A stretch of DNA of 12,350 nucleotides, taken from assembly GCA_013415595.1 (NCBI GenBank), contig JAAEEW010000204.1, forward strand, positions 1-12,350. Direction: 5' to 3'. The first letter of the stretch is position 1; every line of letters begins with the position of its first letter. Shown here in pieces: positions 7,461 through 12,350 of this stretch. The translations under genes and the position numbers were made by a program. The notes below the pieces were generated by a model, which saw nothing but the letters and a program-made list of their open reading frames with translations, made no database searches and had not been told where the DNA came from. The stretch comes from Methanosarcinales archaeon (GTDB lineage Archaea > Halobacteriota > Methanosarcinia > Methanotrichales > Methanotrichaceae).

Positions 7461-7851
7461 TTCTCCAACCTACTTCTCCTCGGTTCGTGATTTGAAATCC
7501 AGGGATGACGTCCTCTAGGCAGAGGGGCAATCCTCAAAAATTCCTAGGTCATGTTACATCAGGATGGTATTTATTTCTGTTGTCTGCCGCATTATGAATA
7601 ATTATTAGTTTAAAATCCCCCGGTCGAAGGATATAGCGAAGGATACAGTGGAGACGACGGGAGTGCAATCACCTGGATTAGCCCCTGGACATTGTCCGGG
7701 TGGCCATGTGAACGGGGACAACGGAGGGCGGGAGGAAATGGGGATTTAGGAAGGAAGGGAGGGTGGAAGGAAGAGTCGAATGGAAGGAGAAAAGGACGGA
7801 GGAAGGGAAGGAGAGAGGGGAAGGAGAAAGGAGAAGGCAGAAATGCCCACT
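7461..7851. other. Intergenic region with a long purine/pyrimidine tract
   Basis: No convincing gene. From the CoA-transferase side it holds a leader hairpin (7512-7525), AT-rich promoter sequence (7565-7616), a short direct repeat CGAAGGATA (near 7625 and 7639) and a GGACATTGTCC palindrome near 7687. From 7721 to 7846 the plus strand is almost all purine, with an unbroken 40-base purine run at 7798-7837. Open frames through this tract (Pro/Phe/Ser- or Arg/Glu/Gly-rich) follow from the base bias. On the minus strand it forms a pyrimidine-rich 3' end for the ABC operon and may act in termination. Confidence 0.75.
7568..7577 (-). promoter_or_regulatory. TATA-like box upstream of the CoA-transferase gene
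   Basis: Minus strand reads AAATAAATA, about 110 bases from the ATG at 7460. A leader of about 85 bases would contain the CCTCT-AGGC-AGAGG hairpin at 7512-7525. A second AT-rich patch (7591-7616) is an alternative. Confidence 0.35.
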
Positions 7852-8520
7852 TCATCCCTGGCCGACGATCTTCCCGTCCCTGAGGGTGAGAGTCCTCCCG
7901 GCCAGCCGGGCCAGCTCCGGGTTGTGGGTCACGGTCAGCAGGGTGATGCCCTTCTCGTTTAGCTCCTGGAATAGCTGGTAGATCCGCCGGGCCGTCTCCG
8001 AATCCAGGTTTCCCGTGGGCTCGTCGGCCATGATGATCCGGGGATCGTTGACCAGGGCCCGGCCAATGGCCACCAGCTGCATCTCCCCACCGCTGAGCTG
8101 CCCGGGAAGGTGCTCCGCCCGGTCCTGCAGTCCGACCAGGGCCAGGATCTCCTCTATCCGGCCCGGGGAGACCTTCTTTCGGGAGAAGAGAAGGGGCAGC
8201 TCGATGTTCTCCCGGGCGGTGAGGGTAGGCATGAGGAAGAACCGCTGGAACACAAAGCCCATATTCTCCCGCCGCAGGCTCACCAGATCCCGCTCCTTCA
8301 TGCCCCGGGTCTCAGTCCCCAGGATCTTCACCATGCCGCTGGTGGGTGCGTCCAGGCAGCCGAGGACGTTTAGCAGAGCGGTCTTGCCTGAGCCGGAGGG
8401 GCCTACCAGGGCAATGAACTCCCCGGCCTGGACCTCCAGATTCACGCCCTTCAGGGCATAGATCTCCTCTCTTCCCCGCCGGTAGACCTTGGTCAGGCCG
8501 GAGGCCTCGATGATGCTCAT
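7852..8520 (-). CDS. ABC transporter ATPase, LolD/MacB type
   Basis: A 222-residue nucleotide-binding subunit. Walker A GPSGSGKT (40-47), Q-loop Q92 in VFQRFFLMP, signature LSGGEMQ (142-148), Walker B IIMADEP (162-168), D-loop NLD (171-173) and switch histidine H199 are all present, so it should hydrolyse ATP. The closest family pattern is the LolD/MacB/FtsE group, which powers FtsX-like permeases by mechanotransmission rather than moving substrate through a classic channel. The ATG at 8518-8520 overlaps the permease stop codon in an ATGA, and GGGGTG lies about 8 bases before it; a longer upstream reading to 8589 only runs through the permease gene. It is the last gene of the operon. Confidence 0.93.
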   Translation of the reverse strand: MSIIEASGLTKVYRRGREEIYALKGVNLEVQAGEFIALVGPSGSGKTALLNVLGCLDAPTSGMVKILGTETRGMKERDLVSLRRENMGFVFQRFFLMPTLTARENIELPLLFSRKKVSPGRIEEILALVGLQDRAEHLPGQLSGGEMQLVAIGRALVNDPRIIMADEPTGNLDSETARRIYQLFQELNEKGITLLTVTHNPELARLAGRTLTLRDGKIVGQG

Positions 8521-9686
8521 TCCATCCCACCCCTGATGGCCTCCATGGGGCTGGTGCGGGAGGACTTCACCGCCGGATAAAGGCCGCATATCAGCCCCAT
8601 GAGGACGGAGAAGAGCAGGCAGAATGCCAGCAGTGCCGGATCGGCAAAGAGAAAGCTTCCCCCGGGGGCGTAGGGGAGCCAGGACTTGACCAGGGACTCG
8701 ATCAGCCCCGATCCCACCAGGGAGGCCCCCACTCCCAGAAGTCCGCCGGCTGCGGTCAGGAATACGGTCTCGGCCATGACCATCCGGCCGATGTCCAGGC
8801 CGGAGGCCCCTATGGCCTTCATCATGCCGAACTCCTGGGCCCGCTCGTTGATGGACATGAGGAGGGTGTTCAGGATGCCAAAGGCGCTGATCACCAGGGC
8901 CACGGCTATAACCGAGAGCAGCAGAGTCCTGGCCGACGCCGCCAGGTTCATGATGGTGCCGGTGATCTGGGCCATGGTCACCACCTGGACGCTGGGGATC
9001 TTCTCCATCTCTCCGGCTATGCGGGAGATCTCCCGCACGTCCTCCACCTTCACCGCCACAGTGGTTATCCGGTCCTGCTTCCTGAAGATCCGCTGGGCCT
9101 CGGCCAGGGGCAGGAAGTGGAACTGGTCGTCCTGCTCTCCCGTCCTGTCCAGGATGCCCACTATCTGGAACTCTTCTCTTTGCGGTCCGAAGGGGATCTT
9201 CTGGCCCACGGTCAGGTTCTCCTTCTCTGCCAGGCTATGTCCCACCATTATCACCCCGGCCTCGTCGTCGGAGAAGAAGCGGCCTTCCACCTTCCACCAG
9301 GGCTTGAGCAGCAGGGTCTCGTTGATGCGCACTCCGTAGACCACGTGGGGCGACCCAGAGACGTAGAACTGGTGAAGGAGCATGGGCGAGGCGATCTTTA
9401 TCCCATCGATCTCCCTCACCGAGGCGAGGTCCTGGGCGGAGAGGTACTTGGGAATGACGCCGCCGTGCATGATCAGGGAGGCGGCCTCGTAGGGGCAGCC
9501 CTTGGGCACGGCCAGGAGGTGCACTCCCAGGCTGTCGATCTCCCGGTTGAGCTGGGACTCGTAGCCGGAGTTGAAGGAGAGCAGGCTGAACAGGAGGGAG
9601 ATGGCCACCGCCACCCCCAGCACGGTGAGGGCAGTCCTGCCCTTTCGTCGCCCCAGGTTCCTGGCGGCCAGGGTCACGAAGTTCAT
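8517..9686 (-). CDS. ABC transporter permease, MacB/FtsX type
   Basis: A 389-residue permease with the standard layout: one N-terminal membrane helix (about 18-37), a large external domain (about 40-250) and three C-terminal helices (about 254-277, 303-326, 350-372). NERAQEFGMMKAIGAS (280-295) is the cytoplasmic coupling segment seen in MacB/LolC/FtsX proteins, and the SSRTSPMEAIR ending is also typical. The external domain holds AVPKGCPYEAASLIMHGG (59-76) with a single exposed cysteine, C64, and a histidine, H74. I think this motif marks a subfamily, possibly related to permeases of iron or copper handling operons, but that is from memory of the pattern and unproven. The start overlaps the upstream stop codon (ATGA), with GGAGAAG just before it inside the upstream gene. 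Confidence 0.92.
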   Translation of the reverse strand: MNFVTLAARNLGRRKGRTALTVLGVAVAISLLFSLLSFNSGYESQLNREIDSLGVHLLAVPKGCPYEAASLIMHGGVIPKYLSAQDLASVREIDGIKIASPMLLHQFYVSGSPHVVYGVRINETLLLKPWWKVEGRFFSDDEAGVIMVGHSLAEKENLTVGQKIPFGPQREEFQIVGILDRTGEQDDQFHFLPLAEAQRIFRKQDRITTVAVKVEDVREISRIAGEMEKIPSVQVVTMAQITGTIMNLAASARTLLLSVIAVALVISAFGILNTLLMSINERAQEFGMMKAIGASGLDIGRMVMAETVFLTAAGGLLGVGASLVGSGLIESLVKSWLPYAPGGSFLFADPALLAFCLLFSVLMGLICGLYPAVKSSRTSPMEAIRGGME

Positions 9687-10114
9687 CTGTAGACTTCTCC
9701 GTCGATGAGGACTATCTCTCCCAGGATGTAGGGCTCGTCGTCCTTGATGTCCACCTGGCCGTAGACCCGGGCTTCAAAGCCACCCTTCCTGGGTATGGCG
9801 AAGTTGTTGGGATTGAGGTCAACATAGATGCTGCCGGCTGTGTCCTCCAGGATGAACCAGCATCCTGCACTGCACTCCATGACTATCTCCCCTTCTACCA
9901 CCACCCTTTGGCCCTGGTAGCCGGAGGGGTTCTGCATGATCTCCTCGATGCTGGTCTCTTCCAGGCTCAGCTCTTCAGGACCCTCTGCCAGGGCGGAGAC
10001 GGAAATGGCCGTCAGCCCCAGGATGAATATTGCCATTGCGGCTTTGAATATGTCAGTGGTTCTCGTAAGCGTCAACCCCTGAATCTGAAATCCGAATATA
10101 ACAATTGTGAACAC
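9683..10114 (-). CDS. Secreted OB-fold protein with CxxxC motif (DUF4920-like)
   Basis: First gene of the ABC operon. The product has a hydrophobic export segment (MAIFILGLTAISVSALA), an acidic spacer, then a small beta-rich domain. That domain contains GYQGQRVVVEGEIVMECSAG, continuing into the GCWFILED strand, then FAIPRKGGFEARVYGQVD. This matches the pattern of OB-fold DUF4920 proteins, which carry a Cys-x3-Cys-Trp unit (here CSAGCW). The two cysteines could bind a metal or form a disulfide outside the cell. The start is uncertain. A GTG at 10114 sits about 25 bases from the TATA-like box and could be leaderless. A TTG at 10075 gives a more normal signal peptide with Arg and Lys before the core. 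An ATG at 10036 leaves no basic n-region. Its partner role in the transporter is inferred from the overlap with the permease gene. Confidence 0.8.
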   Translation of the reverse strand: MFTIVIFGFQIQGLTLTRTTDIFKAAMAIFILGLTAISVSALAEGPEELSLEETSIEEIMQNPSGYQGQRVVVEGEIVMECSAGCWFILEDTAGSIYVDLNPNNFAIPRKGGFEARVYGQVDIKDDEPYILGEIVLIDGEVYR

Positions 10115-10133
10115 CAGGCTAACAATTGTTAAC
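10099..10133. promoter_or_regulatory. Paired operator candidate at the ABC operon promoter
   Basis: Two copies of TAACAATTGT(G/T)AAC at 10099-10112 and 10120-10133, offset 21 bases (two helical turns). The second contains a perfect palindrome TAACAATTGTTA; the first differs by one base. Both lie between the TATA-like box and the expected transcription start or first codon, the classic position for a repressor dimer pair on one DNA face. Confidence 0.6.
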
Positions 10134-10142
10134 CTATAAAAA
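10134..10142 (-). promoter_or_regulatory. TATA-like box of the ABC operon
   Basis: Minus strand reads TTTTTATAG, directly abutting the operator pair. Expected transcription start is about 10112, almost on the GTG at 10114. Confidence 0.55.
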
Positions 10143-10227
10143 TCTATGGATTCGGGATTCTGTCATGTTTTCGGTAGTCGTAAAAACAAACGTCATGACA
10201 TTGAGTAGTGTTATGAATTTTTATTTT

Positions 10228-10246
10228 TAGATCTCAAATAGATCTA
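10228..10246. promoter_or_regulatory. Perfect 7-bp inverted repeat
   Basis: TAGATCT, 5-base spacer CAAAT, AGATCTA, preceded by a T-rich run (10216-10228). It could be an operator or a weak hairpin terminator; neighbouring genes do not decide. Confidence 0.35.
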
Positions 10247-10305
10247 TAACCTATCCATGTCCCTTTATCAATCGGCCTCAGTGGTTCGATCACTCCCCGG
10301 AAGTC

Positions 10306-10479
10306 CTACATGCGTATCCCTCCTCCCTCCAGCGGCTTCCGGATCCTTGCCTGCAGGTATGCCAGGACGGCTGGGGCCCTTTTCCTCCCGGACTTTTGCA
10401 TAGCAGCATCAATCAATTTGTATTGAAATCTATCTTTATCCGCTGTAATTATGCTTAATCCAAATTTTATGGCAGCAAT
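10306..10479 (-). pseudogene. Possible remnant with a PIN-domain-like motif
   Basis: A 57-codon open frame bounded by stops, with no start in its first part. It begins IAAIKFGLSIITADKDRF, which resembles the last strand of PIN-domain (VapC-type) nucleases, where an Asp in a T-A-D or similar motif is part of the metal site. It continues with a basic Ala/Leu-rich stretch to the stop at 10306-10308. In another frame just upstream (about 10486-10530) the minus strand reads AVLKEFINQIIVVP, also PIN-like, so a deletion and frameshift could have broken a toxin gene. The motif is short and the region AT-rich, so chance is a real alternative. Confidence 0.25.
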
Positions 10480-10512
10480 CTACTTAATCCTGGGACTACT
10501 ATTATCTGATTG

Positions 10513-10695
10513 ATGAATTCCTTGAGAACCGCACTCTGTCCCCGGACCCGGAACCCCTGGGGAAGCGATCTGCAGACCTGGCCGGCGAGGCTCCTGGAGC
10601 TGCATGCGGCCAGGGAGATCCTGGCGGAGGTCTTCGACATCACCTCTGCCGAGGTGGAGGAGATGATCAGACTGCGGCTGGCTGTGGAGACCTGA
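10513..10695 (+). CDS. Small hypothetical protein, possibly frameshifted
   Basis: A 60-residue product from the ATG at 10513 (a TTG lies just before it). The second half (about 25-60) is a convincing amphipathic, acidic helical stretch (LLELHAAREILAEVFDITSA followed by EVEEMIRLRL). The first half is less protein-like, while another frame over 10512-10590 reads DEFLENRTLSPDPEPLGKRS, which looks more natural. Either this is an intact short gene or two indels have joined parts of one. It is followed by an oligo-T run. No family recognised. Confidence 0.45.
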   Translation: MNSLRTALCPRTRNPWGSDLQTWPARLLELHAAREILAEVFDITSAEVEEMIRLRLAVET

Positions 10696-10715
10696 GCCAG
10701 TCAGCAGCCAGGCCC

Positions 10716-10721
10716 TTTTTT
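10716..10721 (+). terminator. Oligo-T terminator candidate
   Basis: Six T after GGCCC, 21 bases past the stop codon of the small plus-strand gene and between two convergent frames. Archaeal transcription often ends at such runs. Confidence 0.35.
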
Positions 10722-10734
10722 CCTGATCTTCAAT

Positions 10735-11133
10735 TCAGAGTTCGCCGTGTGCTCGCTGCAATTTAGCCGACAGCTGTTCATGGGCACAAAAACCGCGGCC
10801 GCCTTCTTCCCTCAGCCCTCGCCTGCAGGCTCCCTGGTTCCCGGTCGGCCAGGCCCTCCACTTCCATGCCCTCTTCCGGAGAAGCATCATGAGGCGCCGC
10901 CTCTGGCCGGCCTCAGGATCTTTCTGGCTGTCCCCTGCTTCTACCTCCATGGCCAGCTTGTCGGGATTGCGGGCGATTAGGATGGAGAAATCACCAGGCT
11001 GCGGGCTGACTCCTCCGGAAGGGCTCTTCAGGCCTCGAGGAGACCTGGGCCCGAAGGCATTAATGTCCCCAAACACTTGCACAAGCATGTCGCAAAGTAC
11101 GTCGTCAGGCATATCTATGAAGGCTCCAGTCAT
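10735..11133 (-). CDS. Hypothetical protein, possibly degraded at its 3' end
   Basis: A 132-residue frame of no recognised family. Residues about 8-85 (from MPDDVLCDMLVQVFGDINAF) look like a real soluble protein. After about residue 88 the composition turns Trp/Arg-rich and unlikely, while a neighbouring frame reads EGMEVEGLADREPGSLQARA, which suggests a frameshift. A TATA-like box lies about 39 bases before the ATG at 11133, the same geometry as the gene at 3608. The internal ATG at 11112 has GGAG about 11 bases upstream and may be the real start. It is divergent from the HTH gene. Confidence 0.4.
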   Translation of the reverse strand: MTGAFIDMPDDVLCDMLVQVFGDINAFGPRSPRGLKSPSGGVSPQPGDFSILIARNPDKLAMEVEAGDSQKDPEAGQRRRLMMLLRKRAWKWRAWPTGNQGACRRGLREEGGRGFCAHEQLSAKLQRAHGEL

Positions 11134-11167
11134 CTCCGATATGCCCGAATTGACATTGGATCGACAA

Positions 11168-11175
11168 AATTATAT
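11168..11175 (-). promoter_or_regulatory. TATA-like box facing the minus-strand hypothetical gene
   Basis: Minus strand reads ATATAATT, centred about 39 bases from the ATG at 11133, giving a predicted leader of about 13 bases. Confidence 0.4.
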
Positions 11176-11226
11176 CCAGTGATAGTTTATTCATAATTGC
11201 GAATGAAAGAGTGCTAAAGATAGTAA

Positions 11227-11255
11227 TAGTAATAATAAATATATAGTAATAATAA
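11227..11255 (+). promoter_or_regulatory. AT-rich promoter of the HTH gene with a 12-bp direct repeat
   Basis: TAGTAATAATAA occurs at 11227-11238 and 11244-11255 (period 17) around TATA-like sequence (about 11231-11245). Its distance of about 25 bases to the ATG at 11262 fits a leaderless transcript. The repeats could be sites for autoregulation by the HTH protein, or simply AT-rich slippage. Confidence 0.5.
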
Positions 11256-11261
11256 GATATC

Positions 11262-11594
11262 ATGAAAATAAAATCCCCGTGCGAAGAGGTGGTGTGGAAC
11301 GTCCTGCCGGCCATCAGGGCTGCGCTGGCGGAGGAACTGGTCAAGAGGGATCTCTCCCAGAGGGAGGTCTCCGAGCTCCTCGGAATAACTCCTCCCGCCG
11401 TCTCCCAGTATGTATCAAAGAAGCGAGGCTACAGCATCCAGTTCCGGCAGGACGTGAAGGAAGCCATCGAGAGCCTGGCCGACGACCTCAAGGAGCGCCG
11501 GGTGGACGACCTGATGGAGAGGATGTGTCAGATCTGCCGCTCGCTGCGAGAGGAGGATTCAAGCACCGGCGCCTGCGATTGTCGCCAACCCTGA
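11262..11594 (+). CDS. Cys-rich archaeal HTH transcriptional regulator
   Basis: A 110-residue regulator of the archaeal COG2522-like type. Residues about 13-28 form the LPAIRAALAEELVKR helix. Residues 31-52 (LSQREVSELLGITPPAVSQY and on) form a clear helix-turn-helix with the SQ and AVSQY signature. Lys/Arg-rich SKKRG follows, then a helical region. Five cysteines stand out: C7, C89 and C92 (CQIC), C105 and C107 (CDC). Such a set suggests a bound metal or Fe-S cluster acting as a sensor; this is inference. The ATG follows the TATA-like box by about 25 bases, so the mRNA is probably leaderless with no ribosome site. It is followed by fdhD, 138 bases on, suggesting control of formate dehydrogenase maturation. 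Confidence 0.88.
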   Translation: MKIKSPCEEVVWNVLPAIRAALAEELVKRDLSQREVSELLGITPPAVSQYVSKKRGYSIQFRQDVKEAIESLADDLKERRVDDLMERMCQICRSLREEDSSTGACDCRQP

Positions 11595-11664
11595 CCAATG
11601 GTCCCGGCTGGACGGGGGCCTGGACAGGAGCACCCCTACCTCCCCGGCCCCGGTTATGCCGCAC

Positions 11665-11686
11665 GGATCAAGAAGGGATCAAGAAG
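11665..11686. repeat. Perfect 11-bp tandem duplication
   Basis: GGATCAAGAAG twice in a row (11665-11675, 11676-11686), followed by a partial third copy, between the HTH gene and fdhD. Confidence 0.7.
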
Positions 11687-11732
11687 GATAAATTGCCGAT
11701 GAAGGAAGGGATGAACAGAGGATGGTCATAGC

Positions 11733-12350
11733 ATGAAGAGGGGCCATCATCTGAAAACGCCATCCCAGTCAAATAGAACAGAATCTCCAAAGGTGGTTTC
11801 CTGCTCAAGAAGACCGATTGCCTTCGATTTGACGACGGCCGGGTCAGCCGGTCGGATCACGAGGTGGTAGAGGAGGTGCCTCTCTCCATCTTCATCAACG
11901 GCCGGCATTACTCCACGGCCATGATGAGCCCGGGGATGGAGAGGGAGTTCATCATGGGCCATCTTTTCTCAGAGGGGATGGTCAGGAACCTGGACGAACT
12001 CATCTCCCTGGATCTGGAGGGCCAGATCGCCCGGGCCATGGTCCATAGCCCCGTCCGGGCCATGGCTCCCAGGAAGGCCATAGTCAGCGGCTGCGGTGGA
12101 GGCAGCTCCTTCCTGGATCCGGCCGGGCTTCCCCGGATTGAGTCTCATCTGGCGGTGGACCCGGACGACATCCTGGCGGCGGTGGCTGCCATCTCCTCCT
12201 CCGACCTGCACCGGGCTGCCGGAGGGACCCACTCGGTGGGGCTGTTTTCCCAGGGCGGTCAGGCGGCGATCATCGCCGAGGACATCGGGAGGCACAACGC
12301 CCTGGACAAGGCCATCGGCCACTGTTTGAGCCACGATCAGCCCCTGGAGG
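11733..12350 (+). CDS. fdhD: FdhD, formate dehydrogenase sulfurtransferase (partial; 5' frameshift)
   Basis: FdhD passes sulfur from a cysteine desulfurase to the Mo/W-bis-MGD cofactor of formate dehydrogenase. Recognisable segments: LRFDDGR, EVPLSIFINGRHYSTAMMSP, EREFIMGHLFSEG, IVSGCGGGSSF, GGTHSVGLF and AEDIGRHNALDKAIGH. All lie in one frame open from 11777 to the window end; the C-terminus is cut off. The cysteine of the flexible loop is present (SGCGGG, codon 12092-12094), but the second Cys of the bacterial CxxC form is absent. No ATG, GTG or TTG occurs in this frame between the stop at 11774-11776 and a GTG at 11864, which is inside the conserved EVVEEVP region. Another frame has an ATG at 11733 after GGATGGT and reads to SPKVV; adding one T in the TTT at 11797-11799 would join it to FLLKKTDCLRF. 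So either a base is missing, the gene is frameshifted, or it uses an unusual start. Confidence 0.88.

Larger units (their letters stand above)
10143..10509. other. Intergenic region without an intact gene
   Basis: It holds palindromic elements (TGTCATG at 10161-10167 against CATGACA at 10194-10200; TAGATCT at 10228-10234 against AGATCTA at 10240-10246), a GC-rich middle part and an AT-rich part (about 10400-10500). The only protein-like reading is a short minus-strand frame at 10306-10479, listed separately as a possible remnant. No tRNA or known RNA is recognised. Confidence 0.6.

Noticed and set aside
7610..7855. Pro/Phe/Ser-rich minus-strand frame and Arg/Glu/Gly-rich plus-strand frames
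   Set aside because: They run through the purine/pyrimidine tract, and the composition follows from base bias alone.
8686..9339. 217-codon plus-strand frame opposite the permease
   Set aside because: Ser/Thr/Arg-rich with no domain; antisense to a clear MacB-type permease.
10161..10200. TGTCATG/CATGACA as a hairpin terminator or operator
   Set aside because: Arms are short with a 26-base gap, no oligo-T follows, and no gene start is correctly placed for it.
11747..11962. 71-codon minus-strand frame over the start of fdhD
   Set aside because: It covers the conserved EVPLSIFINGRH segment of fdhD and has no ribosome site; it does not explain the missing fdhD start.
11969..12334. 121-codon minus-strand frame opposite fdhD
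   Set aside because: fdhD motifs occupy the plus strand, and the opposite frame shows no family character.

Overview
The window looks like a chromosomal segment of a GC-rich methanogenic archaeon, most like Methanothrix (Methanosaeta). This is an inference, because no rRNA or other marker gene is present. The signs are TATA-like promoters with short leaders or leaderless starts, GC-rich genes separated by AT-rich promoters, an archaeal HTH regulator next to fdhD, secreted caspase-like (C13) peptidase and PepSY-like proteins, and an acetyl-CoA hydrolase/transferase fused to a GNAT domain. I see no rRNA, tRNA, CRISPR array or transposase.

Layout. (1) 122-829 (+) is a membrane-anchored protein with two PepSY-like repeats. 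It converges, across a hairpin terminator (867-916), on a minus-strand pair: a small secreted protein (3003-3608) and a secreted C13/caspase-like peptidase (972-2867). The small protein is a stand-alone copy of the peptidase's N-terminal domain. (2) 3808-5325 (-) is an HI0933/YhiN-type FAD flavoprotein with a Ser/Pro-rich insertion. Its promoter carries a palindrome. (3) 5565-7460 (-) is the acetyl-CoA hydrolase/transferase-GNAT fusion. (4) 7852-10114 (-) is a tight three-gene operon with two ATGA overlaps: a secreted OB-fold (DUF4920-like) protein with a CxxxC motif, a MacB/FtsX-type permease and a LolD/MacB-type ATPase. Two copies of a palindrome two helical turns apart cover its promoter. 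(5) 10143-11133 is a poorly coding stretch with one small ORF, one doubtful minus-strand ORF and signs of gene decay. (6) 11262-12350 (+) holds a Cys-rich HTH regulator and then fdhD, which runs off the window end and whose 5' end appears frameshifted.

How the genes may work together. The protease region suggests an exported peptidase made with a separate copy of its own pro-like domain, a possible inhibitor or folding partner. The ABC operon looks like an envelope extrusion or delivery machine with a secreted thiol or metal-binding partner under operator control. The HTH-fdhD pair concerns formate dehydrogenase maturation. Nothing links these modules to each other except proximity.
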